Origin: Sneathiellales bacterium
Lineage (GTDB): Bacteria > Pseudomonadota > Alphaproteobacteria > JANQFL01
Direction of reading: 5' to 3'
Length of the DNA: 48,374 bases
Assembly: GCA_028277845.1 (NCBI GenBank)
Contig: JANQFL010000058.1
Location: 1 to 48,374 of the forward strand
The position numbers were made by a program, and so were the translations under genes. Of this stretch, positions 34,093 to 42,595 are shown piece by piece (positions within the stretch are counted from its first letter, which is position 1; the number at the start of each line of letters is the position of its first letter). Under the pieces are notes generated by a model. That model saw only the letters and a list, made by a program, of their open reading frames with translations, had not been told where the DNA came from and did no database searches.

Positions 34093-34360
34093 GAGCATGT
34101 TTCCCCTAGATGGAGCCAATTCTGTTTCTCGAGCGGCCTGCCCATCCACCAGGAAGGCGGGGCAGCGCGATGTGGTGCATCGCGCAAGCCGTCTGACGCC
34201 GTGGGGGGTGGCCGCTCGGAAACCCGGAGGGACGGGCGTCTTGGCGCCAAATCCGGTGGCTGCCGTCTTGGCCATACCCCCGGTATGGCCTGCAACGCCA
34301 GCCTTGGCCTTGGCGCCAATACGCTCCGTCAGAATGGCTCCATCTAGGGGAAACATGCTC
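34093..34360. mobile_element. 268-bp repeat element with terminal inverted repeats (MITE-like)
   Basis: The left end (34093-34124) and right end (34330-34360) are near-perfect inverted repeats beginning GAGCATGTTTCCCCTAGATG. It also has internal hairpins: GCGCGATG/CATCGCGC near 34166, and GGCCATACC/GGTATGGCC at 34270-34290. It has no gene. It fills the whole space between livH and livM. A second copy begins at 48279; 38 bases (34119-34156 and 48305-48342) are identical. Mobilising transposase is not in the window, and no clear target duplication is seen. Confidence 0.85.
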
Positions 34361-34365
34361 TAGCC

Positions 34366-35442
34366 ATGCGATTCATCTTCAAGACCGAATACCAACAGGA
34401 CGTCAAACTGTTCCCCCACGGCGGGGCCGTCTTCTGGTACAGCCTGCTGATCGCCGCCATGTTCGCCGCGCCGCTGGTGCTCGACGAATTCTATATCGGC
34501 GAGATCACCTACGTACTGATCTTCACGATCATCGGCGTCGGCTTGATGATCCTGACCGGGTACACCGGGCTCGTATCCCTCGGCCACGCCGCCTTCCTTG
34601 GGATCGGCGCCTACGCGGAAGCCTATTTGCTCGGCCAGGGCCTTCCCTTCCTGATCACCGTTCCGATAAGCGGCTTCATCGCGGCGGCGTTCGGTGTCGC
34701 GCTCGGTGTGCCGGCATTGCGCATGACCGGCATCTATTTGGCCATTGCGACATTGGCGTTTGCCATTATCGTCGCCGAGGTGTTCGCGCGCTGGGAGTCG
34801 GTCACGGGCGGCTACGGCGGCATGCAGGTGCCCGACATCACCCTGTTCGGCATCGACATCTACGAAGACTGGCAGTTCTACTACATCTGCCTGATTGTCA
34901 CCCTGATTGTAATGTTCGGCGCGCTCAATCTGCTGCGCTCGCCGACCGGGCGGGCGTTGGTGGCGATCCGCGACAGCGAGATCGCGGCCCAGAGCATGGG
35001 CGTCAATCTGGCCAAATACAAAACCCTGTCCTTTGCCTTGAGCGCCGGCATTACCGGTATCGCCGGCGCTTTGTTCGCCCACAAGACGGTCTTCCTGTCC
35101 CCCGACAGCTTCAGCATCGTGTTCTCGATCCAGCTGCTGGTCATGGTCGTGGTCGGTGGTCTCGGTTCGCTGCACGGGGCGGTGTACGGCGCCATATTCA
35201 TCGGCGCGTTGCCGCAGATCATTTCCATCGCCAAGGACTATCTGCCCCATGCCATCGGCGAGCAGCCAAGTCTGGAAGCCGGTGTCTTCGGTCTCATCCT
35301 GGTTCTGTTCGTGCTCTTTGAACCGCTTGGCATCTATGGCCGCTGGATGAAGATCAAGCTCTTCTTCCAGCTCTTCCCGCTCTACAAGAAAGCGACCTTC
35401 AAACGCCAGAAGAGCTACATGAAGTCGGAGCGGGTGCGATGA
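34366..35442 (+). CDS. livM: branched-chain-type ABC transporter permease LivM
   Basis: A 358-residue inner-membrane permease with about ten helices. GYTGLVSLGHAAFLGIGAYAEAYL near 66-90 and the coupling region GGLGSLHGAVYGA near 262 are family hallmarks. Starts soon after the inserted repeat; its start codon lies 6 nt beyond the element's right end, and the only purine-rich stretch (GGGGA) lies 14 nt away in the element, so initiation may have been altered. The stop overlaps livG by 4 nt (ATGA). Confidence 0.94.
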   Translation: MRFIFKTEYQQDVKLFPHGGAVFWYSLLIAAMFAAPLVLDEFYIGEITYVLIFTIIGVGLMILTGYTGLVSLGHAAFLGIGAYAEAYLLGQGLPFLITVPISGFIAAAFGVALGVPALRMTGIYLAIATLAFAIIVAEVFARWESVTGGYGGMQVPDITLFGIDIYEDWQFYYICLIVTLIVMFGALNLLRSPTGRALVAIRDSEIAAQSMGVNLAKYKTLSFALSAGITGIAGALFAHKTVFLSPDSFSIVFSIQLLVMVVVGGLGSLHGAVYGAIFIGALPQIISIAKDYLPHAIGEQPSLEAGVFGLILVLFVLFEPLGIYGRWMKIKLFFQLFPLYKKATFKRQKSYMKSERVR

Positions 35443-36197
35443 CCTATTTTCGCGTCGAGGACCTGGCCATTCACTTCGGCGGCATCAAGGCGGTCGACGG
35501 CGTCAACTTCGAGGTCGAGAAGGGGGAGGTGTTCTCCATCATCGGCCCCAACGGCGCCGGCAAGACGACGATCTTCAATCTGATCAGCCGGATCTACGAA
35601 CCCACCGAAGGCAAGCTGGTCTTCGAGGATCAGGACATCACCAACGTCCCGCCGCACCAGATCGCCAAGCGCGGCATCGCCCGCACATTCCAGAACATCG
35701 AACTGTTCGAGCACGCCACGGTACTGCAGAACCTGCTGTTGGGCCAGCACGCCCATCGCAAGTCCAACCTGGCGTCGGAGCTGTTGTTCCTGCCTGGCGT
35801 GCGCCAGCAGGAACTCCGGTTCCGCGAAAAGATCGAGGAGGTGATCGATTTCCTCGACCTCGCACACTACCGTGATTCCATGATCATGAACCTGCCCTAC
35901 GGCGTGCGGAAGGTGGTCGAACTGGCCCGCGCCCTGTGCACGGAACCCAAGCTCCTGTTGCTCGACGAACCGTCGTCCGGCCTCAATGTCGAGGAAACCG
36001 AGGACATGGGATTCTGGATCGACGACATCAAGAAGGACCTGGGCATCACCGTTTTGATGGTCGAGCACGACATGGGCCTGGTGTCGGAGGTGTCCGACAA
36101 GGTTCTGGCGCTCAATTACGGCCGGGTATTGGCCACCGGCACGCCCGAGGAAGTTCAGCGCGACCCGGAAGTGGTCAAGGCGTATCTGGGGGGCTGA
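35439..36197 (+). CDS. livG: branched-chain-type ABC transporter ATPase LivG
   Basis: A 252-residue ATPase subunit. Walker A is GPNGAGKTT (about 37-45), the LivG-type signature is LPYGVRKVVELARAL, Walker B is LLLLDEPSSGLN, and the switch His is in VEHDM. It hydrolyses ATP on the cytoplasmic face to drive uptake through LivHM. It overlaps livM by 4 nt and is followed after 4 nt by livF, so it is a core gene of the operon. Confidence 0.96.
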   Translation: MTYFRVEDLAIHFGGIKAVDGVNFEVEKGEVFSIIGPNGAGKTTIFNLISRIYEPTEGKLVFEDQDITNVPPHQIAKRGIARTFQNIELFEHATVLQNLLLGQHAHRKSNLASELLFLPGVRQQELRFREKIEEVIDFLDLAHYRDSMIMNLPYGVRKVVELARALCTEPKLLLLDEPSSGLNVEETEDMGFWIDDIKKDLGITVLMVEHDMGLVSEVSDKVLALNYGRVLATGTPEEVQRDPEVVKAYLGG

Positions 36198-36201
36198 GGA
36201 T

Positions 36202-36975
36202 ATGTCGGAACCATTGCTCAACGTCGCCAACATCGAAACCTACTACGGCCCCATCATGGCCATCCGCGGCATCAGCCTCGAAGCACGGCAGGGCAGCATC
36301 GTCACCGTGCTGGGAGCCAACGGCGCGGGCAAGACCACCATTCTCAAGACCATCTCCGGCGTCATGGACCCGCAGAAGGGCACGGTTACCTTCGACGGCC
36401 AGGAAATCCAGCGCCAGGATCCCGACAAGGTCATGCGCTACGGGCTCAGCCACGTGCCCGAGGGGCGCGAGGTGTTCCCGCTGCTCAGCGTGCGCGAAAA
36501 CCTGATGATGGGCGCCTACACCCGCAAGGACGCCGACGGCATCGCCCAGGATATGGAGCTGGTCTACACCTATTTCCCGGTGTTGAAGGAGCGCAGCGAG
36601 CAGCCCGCCGGTCAGTTGTCGGGCGGCGAACAGCAGATGCTGGCGATCAGCCGCGCCATGATGGCCCGGCCCAAGATGATGCTGCTGGACGAGCCGTCGC
36701 TCGGCCTCAGCCCGCGGCTGGTCAAGGAAATCTTCGAAATCATCGTGCGCATGAACCGGGAGCAGGGCATGACCATGCTGCTGGTGGAGCAGAACGCCCA
36801 CATGGCGCTGAATGCCGCCGATTACGGCTATGTGCTGGAGGTCGGCCGCATCGTCATGGGCGACACCTGCGCGCGGCTGAAGGAATCGGACGACATCAAG
36901 GAATTCTATCTGGGGATCAAGGAGCACGGCGCCCGCGGCAAGCGGCGTTGGAAACGGAAGAAGACCTGGCGTTAA
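36202..36975 (+). CDS. livF: branched-chain-type ABC transporter ATPase LivF
   Basis: A 257-residue second ATPase. Walker A is GANGAGKTT (about 37-45), the signature is LSGGEQQML, Walker B is MLLDEPSLGLSP, and the switch His is in NAHM within VEQNAHM. The C-terminus has an extra Lys/Arg-rich tail (GKRRWKRKK) not needed by the family. It partners LivG and the LivHM permease. The acyl-CoA ligase follows 32 bp later. Confidence 0.95.
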   Translation: MSEPLLNVANIETYYGPIMAIRGISLEARQGSIVTVLGANGAGKTTILKTISGVMDPQKGTVTFDGQEIQRQDPDKVMRYGLSHVPEGREVFPLLSVRENLMMGAYTRKDADGIAQDMELVYTYFPVLKERSEQPAGQLSGGEQQMLAISRAMMARPKMMLLDEPSLGLSPRLVKEIFEIIVRMNREQGMTMLLVEQNAHMALNAADYGYVLEVGRIVMGDTCARLKESDDIKEFYLGIKEHGARGKRRWKRKKTWR

Positions 36976-37007
36976 ATAGGCGGGTACGGATCCGGAAGCG
37001 GAGCGTT

Positions 37008-38846
37008 ATGGAAATGGATCGAAATCAGGGCAGTCATACCCTCGCAGGCGACACCATGTCCCGGATGTTCTGGGACGGCGTGCAACGCCGCGCCGACAGG
37101 GTCATTTTGCGCGAAAAGGAATTGGGCATCTGGAAGGCCGTGACCTGGCGCGAAATGGGCGAGAAGGCACGGCAGGTCGGCATGGGCCTGATCGCCATGG
37201 GGTTCGAGCCGGGCGACCGCGCCAGCGTCCTGGCCAATACGGTCAAGGAATGGCTGTACGCCGATATGGGCGTGCTCGGTGCCGGCGGCGTCTGTTCGGG
37301 CATCTATCCGACCGATGCTCCGGCCCAGGTCGAGTACCTGGTGAACGATTCCGATTCCCGGTATCTGTTCGTCGAGGACGAGGAACAACTCGACAAGATA
37401 CTGGAAGTCCGCGAGCGCACGCCGTGTCTGGACAAGATCATCATTTTCGACATGGAAGGCCTGCGCGATTTTTCCGACCCGATGGTGATCAGCCTGGACG
37501 AGTTGCTGGCGCTCGGTGCCGAACATGCGTCCAAGCACCCCAATCTGTGGGAGGAGCGCATCAACTGCCGCGAGCCCGACGATCTGGCCATTCTGGTCTA
37601 CACGTCGGGGACGACGGGGCCGCCCAAGGGCGCCATGTTGAGCCACCGCAACATCGTACACCAATGTTCCAACGCCACCCGCATGCTGCCCCAGGCCGAT
37701 CAGGACGAGCGCCTGTCGTTCCTGCCCATGTGCCATGTGGCGGAACGGGTGGTGGGTTGCTACTTCTCGCTCTATACCGGCACCATCATGAACTTCGTCG
37801 AAAACCCGGACACGGTGCCGGAAAACGTGCGCGAAGTGGCGCCGACGGTGTTCGGCGCCGTGCCCCGCATCTGGGAAAAGTTCTATTCCGCCATCACCAT
37901 CGCGGTGTCCGACGCCACCAAGCTGCAACAATGGGCCTACAGGACCGCCATCGGCATCGGCCTCAAGGTGGCCGACTACAAAATCGAGCGCAAACCGGTG
38001 CCCGCGGGCCTCAATTTCCTGCACAAGATCGCCGCCATGGTGGTGCTCAAGAACGTGCGCAAGATGATCGGCATCGACCGGGCCCGCTGGCTGGTCACCG
38101 GCGCGGCGCCGATTTCGCCGGACCTGATCCGCTGGTACATGGCGCTGGGTGTCGACATGCTGGAGGTCTACGGCCAGACCGAGACCACCGCGCTGACGTC
38201 GATCATGCCGTCCGACGCCATCAAACCGGGCACCGTCGGCCTGCCGGTCGACTACGGCGAGGTGAAAATCTCGCCGGAGAGCGAAATCCTGGTGCGCGGC
38301 GATTATGTCTTCATGGGCTACCTCAACCAGCCGGAGAAAACGGCAGAGACCATCGTCGACGGCTGGCTGCACACCGGCGATGTCGGCTATATCGACAACG
38401 AGGGTTACCTCAAGATCACCGACCGGATGAAGGACATCATCATCACGGCCGGCGGCAAGAACATCACGCCGTCCGAGATCGAGAACCAGATCAAGTTCAG
38501 TCCCTATGTGTCGGATGCGGTGGTCATCGGCGACGGCAAGAAATACCTGACCTGCCTGGTGATGATCGACTACGAAAACGTCGCCAAGTTCGCCCAGGAC
38601 AAGGACGTGCCGTTCACCAACTACGCCAGCCTGTGCAACACGGCCGAAGTGCAGGAGTTGATCTGGGGCGAGGTCCACCGGGTCAATCAGAATTTCGCCC
38701 AGGTCGAGCAGATCAAGAAGTGCCGGTTGATCGACCAGGAACTGACGGCGGAAGACGACGAACTGACGCCGACCATGAAACTCAAGCGGAAATTTGTGAA
38801 CGAGAAGTACAAGGATTTGATAGATTCCATGTACAAGGCCGCTTGA
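37008..38846 (+). CDS. long-chain acyl-CoA synthetase (FadD15/FAA1-like) within the liv operon
   Basis: About 612 residues. The AMP-binding motif is ILVYTSGTTGPPKGAMLSH (about 200-218), EVYGQTETTAL is near 390, GWLHTGDVGYID near 455, and DRMKDIIITAGGKNITPSEIE near 480. It is the long eukaryotic-type AMP-ligase class (FAA1/FadD15). The start is chosen for the GGAGCG ribosome site before 37008; an upstream ATG at 36948 lies inside livF. Its position between livF and livK points to co-transcription, so the imported substrate may be an organic acid activated with CoA on entry. Confidence 0.92.
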   Translation: MEMDRNQGSHTLAGDTMSRMFWDGVQRRADRVILREKELGIWKAVTWREMGEKARQVGMGLIAMGFEPGDRASVLANTVKEWLYADMGVLGAGGVCSGIYPTDAPAQVEYLVNDSDSRYLFVEDEEQLDKILEVRERTPCLDKIIIFDMEGLRDFSDPMVISLDELLALGAEHASKHPNLWEERINCREPDDLAILVYTSGTTGPPKGAMLSHRNIVHQCSNATRMLPQADQDERLSFLPMCHVAERVVGCYFSLYTGTIMNFVENPDTVPENVREVAPTVFGAVPRIWEKFYSAITIAVSDATKLQQWAYRTAIGIGLKVADYKIERKPVPAGLNFLHKIAAMVVLKNVRKMIGIDRARWLVTGAAPISPDLIRWYMALGVDMLEVYGQTETTALTSIMPSDAIKPGTVGLPVDYGEVKISPESEILVRGDYVFMGYLNQPEKTAETIVDGWLHTGDVGYIDNEGYLKITDRMKDIIITAGGKNITPSEIENQIKFSPYVSDAVVIGDGKKYLTCLVMIDYENVAKFAQDKDVPFTNYASLCNTAEVQELIWGEVHRVNQNFAQVEQIKKCRLIDQELTAEDDELTPTMKLKRKFVNEKYKDLIDSMYKAA

Positions 38847-38922
38847 CTGCGGCCGAAAACGTGTAAACTACTGGAAGAAGAAGCGTATCTGCGGCCCAGG
38901 CCGCGCAAAGGGAGGATAAGTA

Positions 38923-40095
38923 ATGAAGCGATTCGGTACTATCGGTCTATTGCTCGGCGCGACGGCGCTCGTGTCCGTTGCCGGTGCGGCCAGCGCGGAT
39001 CAGGGCGTCAGCAGTGGCGAGGTCGTGATCGGCTCTCACCAGCCCTTGAGCGGTCCGGTCGCCGTGTGGGGCGTGCCCGTGACCAACGGCATGCGCATGC
39101 GCGTCGATGAAATCAATGACGCCGGCGGCGTCCATGGCCGCAAGATCAAGCTGGTCGTCGAGGACAACCAGTACAGCCCGGCCAAGGCCTCGCAGGCCGG
39201 CAACAAGCTGCTCAAGCGCGACAAGGTGTTCGCCCTGGTGGGTGCGCTGGGCACGCCGCCCAACATGGCGGTCATGCCGTCGGCCTTCAAGCGCAACGTG
39301 TTCAACATCTTCCCGTTCTCGGGCGGCCGTCAGATGTACGAGCCGTTCCACCGTCTGAAATTCTCCTTCGCGTCGCCCTATTACGATCAGATGCGCGCGG
39401 CGGTGAAGTACTTCGTCGAAGAACGCGGCAAGAAGGCCATCTGCACCATGTACCAGGACACGGACTTCGGCCGTGAAGTGCACCAGGGCGTGGAAGAGCA
39501 GATCAAGGCCATGAACCTGAAGCTGGTCGCCTCGACGACCCACAAGTCCAGCACCAAGGATTTCGTCGCACCGCTGACCAACCTGAAGAAAGCCGGCTGC
39601 GACGTCATCTTCATGGGTACGATCGTCGGCGACACCATCATTCCGGCCGGTACGGCCAAGAAGATGGGCTGGAACGTCGACTTCGTCGTCTCCACAGCCG
39701 GCTTCACCTCGGCCGTTACCGCCGTCGGCAAGGGTGCGGTCGAAGGCGTATACGCCACCGGCCAGTTCATGATGCCTTATCCGGAAGACGCCAATGCCGT
39801 CGTCAAGGACTGGATGAAGCGCTACCAGGACAAGTTCGGCAAGCCGCCGACCAACGAAGCGGCGTTCGGTTACAGCGCCATGGACATGTTCGTCCATGCC
39901 CTGGACAAAGCCGGCAAGGACCTGACCGTGGACAGCATGGTGGGCGCCCTGGAAGGCATTAACGGTTGGACCGACCGCTTCGGCGGCCCGGCGCAAAGCT
40001 TCGGCCCGAAAAAGCGCCTCGGCACCAACAAGTCGGCCCTTTATCAGGTCAAGGGCGGCAAGTGGGTCAAGCAGACCGGCTTCCTGACCTACTGA
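38923..40095 (+). CDS. livK: ABC transporter substrate-binding protein, LivK-type
   Basis: A 390-residue periplasmic binding protein of the Leu/Ile/Val-binding (Peripla_BP_6) family. Signal peptide is at 1-25 (cleavage near ASADQ), and two lobes follow, starting VVIGSHQPLSGPVAVWG. GGGAGGATAA precedes the ATG. It delivers the ligand to LivHMGF. The ligand cannot be assigned; many members of this family bind aromatic or short organic acids and not amino acids. It is the last gene of the operon before a terminator. Confidence 0.94.
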   Translation: MKRFGTIGLLLGATALVSVAGAASADQGVSSGEVVIGSHQPLSGPVAVWGVPVTNGMRMRVDEINDAGGVHGRKIKLVVEDNQYSPAKASQAGNKLLKRDKVFALVGALGTPPNMAVMPSAFKRNVFNIFPFSGGRQMYEPFHRLKFSFASPYYDQMRAAVKYFVEERGKKAICTMYQDTDFGREVHQGVEEQIKAMNLKLVASTTHKSSTKDFVAPLTNLKKAGCDVIFMGTIVGDTIIPAGTAKKMGWNVDFVVSTAGFTSAVTAVGKGAVEGVYATGQFMMPYPEDANAVVKDWMKRYQDKFGKPPTNEAAFGYSAMDMFVHALDKAGKDLTVDSMVGALEGINGWTDRFGGPAQSFGPKKRLGTNKSALYQVKGGKWVKQTGFLTY

Positions 40096-40125
40096 TACCC
40101 GGCTTCATCCGAAGTCGAAAACGAG

Positions 40126-40153
40126 ACCGGCGTCCTTCTGGGCGCCGGTTTTT
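40126..40153 (+). terminator. rho-independent terminator after livK
   Basis: Stem ACCGGCGTCC / GGGCGCCGGT (one G-T pair), loop TTCT, then five Ts. It lies 31 bp after the livK stop and closes the liv operon before the dioxygenase gene. Confidence 0.88.
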
Positions 40154-40221
40154 CGTTGCGCTGTGCGGTCAGGCGGCAACTGCTATACTGGTGACCGGCG
40201 TTGCATACGGCGAGGAAGACG

Positions 40222-41082
40222 ATGAACGTGGCGGCCGCAACACTCGAGTACCGGCATATCGAAGTCCGGCCCGTCAGCGGTGCGCTCGGCGCCGAAATTT
40301 ACGGTGCCGATCTGTCGCGCGAACTGGATGACGGCGTGGTTGCCGAAATCCGGCAGGCGTTTCTGGAAAACCTGGTGATCTTTTTCCGTGACCAGACTCT
40401 TACTCCGGCGTCCCAGATGGCATTTGCCGAACGGTTCGGCCGGCCCATGGAGTACCCGTTCGTCAAGGGACTGGAGGACTTTCCGCTGGTGGTTCCGATC
40501 CTCAAGCGCGAGGACGAGACCGTCAATTTCGGCGGCCTGTGGCACACCGATACGGCCTACCTCGAACGTCCGCCCATGGGCACGATCCTTTATGCCCTGG
40601 AAATCCCGCCGTTTGGCGGGGACACGATGTTCGCCAATCTGTACATGGCCTACGACAATTTGTCCGCGGGCATGCGGGAGATGCTTTCGGGCCTCAACGC
40701 CGTCAATATCGCCGGCAAGCCGGCAACGGCGCAAACCCGCCAGGACCGCATCGCCGAATCCGGCAAGGGCTTGGCGGAGGAGACGGTCCAGTCCGTACAC
40801 CCCGTCGTGCGCACGCACCCGGAAACCGGCCGCAAGGCGCTCTATGTCAACTTCGCCCATACGGTCCGGTTCGACGGCATGACCGAGGAAGAAAGCGCGC
40901 CGTTGCTCGACTATCTGTTCGAACATCAGGTCCGGCCGGAATTCACCTGCCGGTTCCGCTGGCAAACGGGATCGGTGGCGTTTTGGGACAACCGCAGCAC
41001 GCTGCACAATCCGATCAACGACTATCACGGCCATCGCCGCCTGCTGCATCGCATCACGCTGGAAGGAGACGTTCCGCGCTAG
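40222..41082 (+). CDS. TauD/TfdA-family Fe(II)/2-oxoglutarate dioxygenase
   Basis: 286 residues. The Fe ligands are H108 and D110 (WHTDTAY) and H262 (TLHN); a 2-oxoglutarate-binding Arg lies in HRITLEG near the end. Members oxidise sulfonates, aryloxyacids and similar acids. The substrate is not clear: neither an alkane sulfonate nor an aryloxy transporter is nearby, though the liv/ligase operon ends just upstream. GAGGAAG is the ribosome site for the chosen ATG; a TTG 21 nt upstream is less likely. Confidence 0.9.
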   Translation: MNVAAATLEYRHIEVRPVSGALGAEIYGADLSRELDDGVVAEIRQAFLENLVIFFRDQTLTPASQMAFAERFGRPMEYPFVKGLEDFPLVVPILKREDETVNFGGLWHTDTAYLERPPMGTILYALEIPPFGGDTMFANLYMAYDNLSAGMREMLSGLNAVNIAGKPATAQTRQDRIAESGKGLAEETVQSVHPVVRTHPETGRKALYVNFAHTVRFDGMTEEESAPLLDYLFEHQVRPEFTCRFRWQTGSVAFWDNRSTLHNPINDYHGHRRLLHRITLEGDVPR

Positions 41083-41090
41083 TTCGGCGA

Positions 41091-42116
41091 TCAGATACTG
41101 ATCTTGTAGATCTGCTGCTTGCCGAATCCCCGCACGTCCTGCTTGCCGCCATCGATCAGTTGGAATTCGTCGGCCAGTTCGGCGGCCATGTCGCCGTGCA
41201 CGGTGATTTCCATCGGCTCGGACAGGACCTGCAGCCGCGTGGCCAGATTCACCGCCGGGCCGAAAACGTCGTAGACGTATTTCTGCACACCGACGACCGA
41301 ACCGACCACGGCACCGCTGGCCAGGCCGATACGGCATTGCCATTGGTGCTGGTGGCTTTGGTTGCGCCGTTGCAGATAACGGGCGAACCGGACGGCCGAA
41401 TTGGTTACGGCGCGGGCGTGGTCGATGTTCGGGTGCGGCAGCCCCGAAACCGCCAGGTAGGCGTCGCCCAGGGTCTTGATGCGTTCGCAGCCGAACTGTT
41501 CGGCGATCCGGTCGAACGACGAAAAGATATCGTTCAACTCGCCGACCGTCACCGTCGGGTCCGCCGACGCGGCCATGGACGTAAACCCGACAAAGTCGAG
41601 CATCAACACCGATACCGGTTCATAAAGCTGCGGTGTAACGACGCCGAAGGTTTTGAACTCCTCATAGACCGAGCGCGGCATGATATTGAGCAGGAGTTTC
41701 TCGACCTGCTCCTTTTCCAGTTCCAGGTCGCGGGTCTTGCGCTCGACCATGTGGGCGTAGGAGTCCAGCATCGACTCCATCTCCCGCACCCGTGAGATGT
41801 TCTGGCACTCGACGACGATGATGTCGCCGCCCTCATGCACGGCCTCGCGGAACGCCAGTTCGATGATCAGGATACGGCGCTTTTTCTTGACCCGTGTTTC
41901 CAATGTATATTGGCCGGTCTTCGACAGCGTCTCGCGCAGTGCTTCCACGTTCAGCGACTCGAACACGTCGCCAATGGACGATCCGTTGTGGGATTGGCCG
42001 AACCATTCGCAAAACGTCGGGTTGGTGAACCGGATCTTCAGGTCACCGGCGTTGACCAGGGCAACGCCCACGCCCATCGCCTTGAGAAGCTGTTCACTGA
42101 TCGCTTCGATCAACAT
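41091..42116 (-). CDS. PAS-linked class III adenylate cyclase
   Basis: 341 residues. A PAS-like sensor domain is at about 8-118 (NPTFCEWFG, VECQNISRVREME), a coiled-coil signalling helix at about 118-150, and a class III cyclase homology domain at about 160-341. The cyclase domain has the metal-binding Asp in LMLDFVGFT and KTLGDAYLAVSG. The Lys in IKTLGDA and the Asp in VYDVFGPAVN match the ATP-specific pair, so cAMP is the likely product. There is no membrane segment. It starts 9 bp after a truncated-haemoglobin gene, suggesting gas- or haem-linked control. Confidence 0.92.
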   Translation of the reverse strand: MLIEAISEQLLKAMGVGVALVNAGDLKIRFTNPTFCEWFGQSHNGSSIGDVFESLNVEALRETLSKTGQYTLETRVKKKRRILIIELAFREAVHEGGDIIVVECQNISRVREMESMLDSYAHMVERKTRDLELEKEQVEKLLLNIMPRSVYEEFKTFGVVTPQLYEPVSVLMLDFVGFTSMAASADPTVTVGELNDIFSSFDRIAEQFGCERIKTLGDAYLAVSGLPHPNIDHARAVTNSAVRFARYLQRRNQSHQHQWQCRIGLASGAVVGSVVGVQKYVYDVFGPAVNLATRLQVLSEPMEITVHGDMAAELADEFQLIDGGKQDVRGFGKQQIYKISI

Positions 42117-42125
42117 GGCAGCTAC

Positions 42126-42482
42126 TCAAACCACGATCACATTGCGGCGTTGCTCGATGGCGTCGAGCACGGCGCCGACGTCTTCCCCCGTCATACCGTG
42201 TTCGCTGAGGGAATCGGCCAGCAGACGCTTCATTTCGTCGAAATGATCGTCCTTGATGCCAAGATGCGCGTGCACCTGTTTCAAACGCGTTTCCGTGTAG
42301 TCGGCCGGGCCGCCCGTCAGATAGGCAATGAATTTCGTCTGATGGTCGACCAGTCGATTCATGTCGACGTCATCGAAAAAGTCGCCGATCTCGTCCGAAT
42401 CCAGGGCCTTGTCATAGAAATCGAGTACAATTCTGCTGATCGCAGAAAAGCCCCCGTACTTCTCGTAGATGCTCTGAGGCAT
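42126..42482 (-). CDS. truncated haemoglobin, group I (HbN-like)
   Basis: A 118-residue 2-over-2 globin. Tyr B10 is Y23 (DFYDK), the proximal F8 His is H71 (KQVHAHLGI), Gln in DHQTKFI is near E7/E11, and the GGP turn follows it. The start at MPQSIYEKYGG matches the family; a longer frame adds an unlikely leader. Nine bases separate it from the cyclase gene and both read on the minus strand, so they are probably one operon. The globin could sense or scavenge O2 or NO; regulation of the cyclase is inference. Confidence 0.92.
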   Translation of the reverse strand: MPQSIYEKYGGFSAISRIVLDFYDKALDSDEIGDFFDDVDMNRLVDHQTKFIAYLTGGPADYTETRLKQVHAHLGIKDDHFDEMKRLLADSLSEHGMTGEDVGAVLDAIEQRRNVIVV

Positions 42483-42595
42483 GATGCTTGTCCTACAGCT
42501 TGAAGATCTCAATCTCAACTCGCATAGGCGCACTTTGTATACATTGTATGGGCGATAACCGTTTTCGTCGAGGCATCACCCGGTGCGCATGGTGT

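Noticed and set aside
34166-34290. CRISPR-like or rho-independent terminator interpretation of hairpins in the livH-livM gap
   Set aside because: No repeated spacers and no T-run; the terminal inverted repeats and second copy fit a mobile repeat better.
36972-38678. 568-codon minus-strand frame opposite the acyl-CoA ligase
   Set aside because: His/Asp/Val-rich composition typical of an antisense shadow; the plus-strand ligase is unambiguous.
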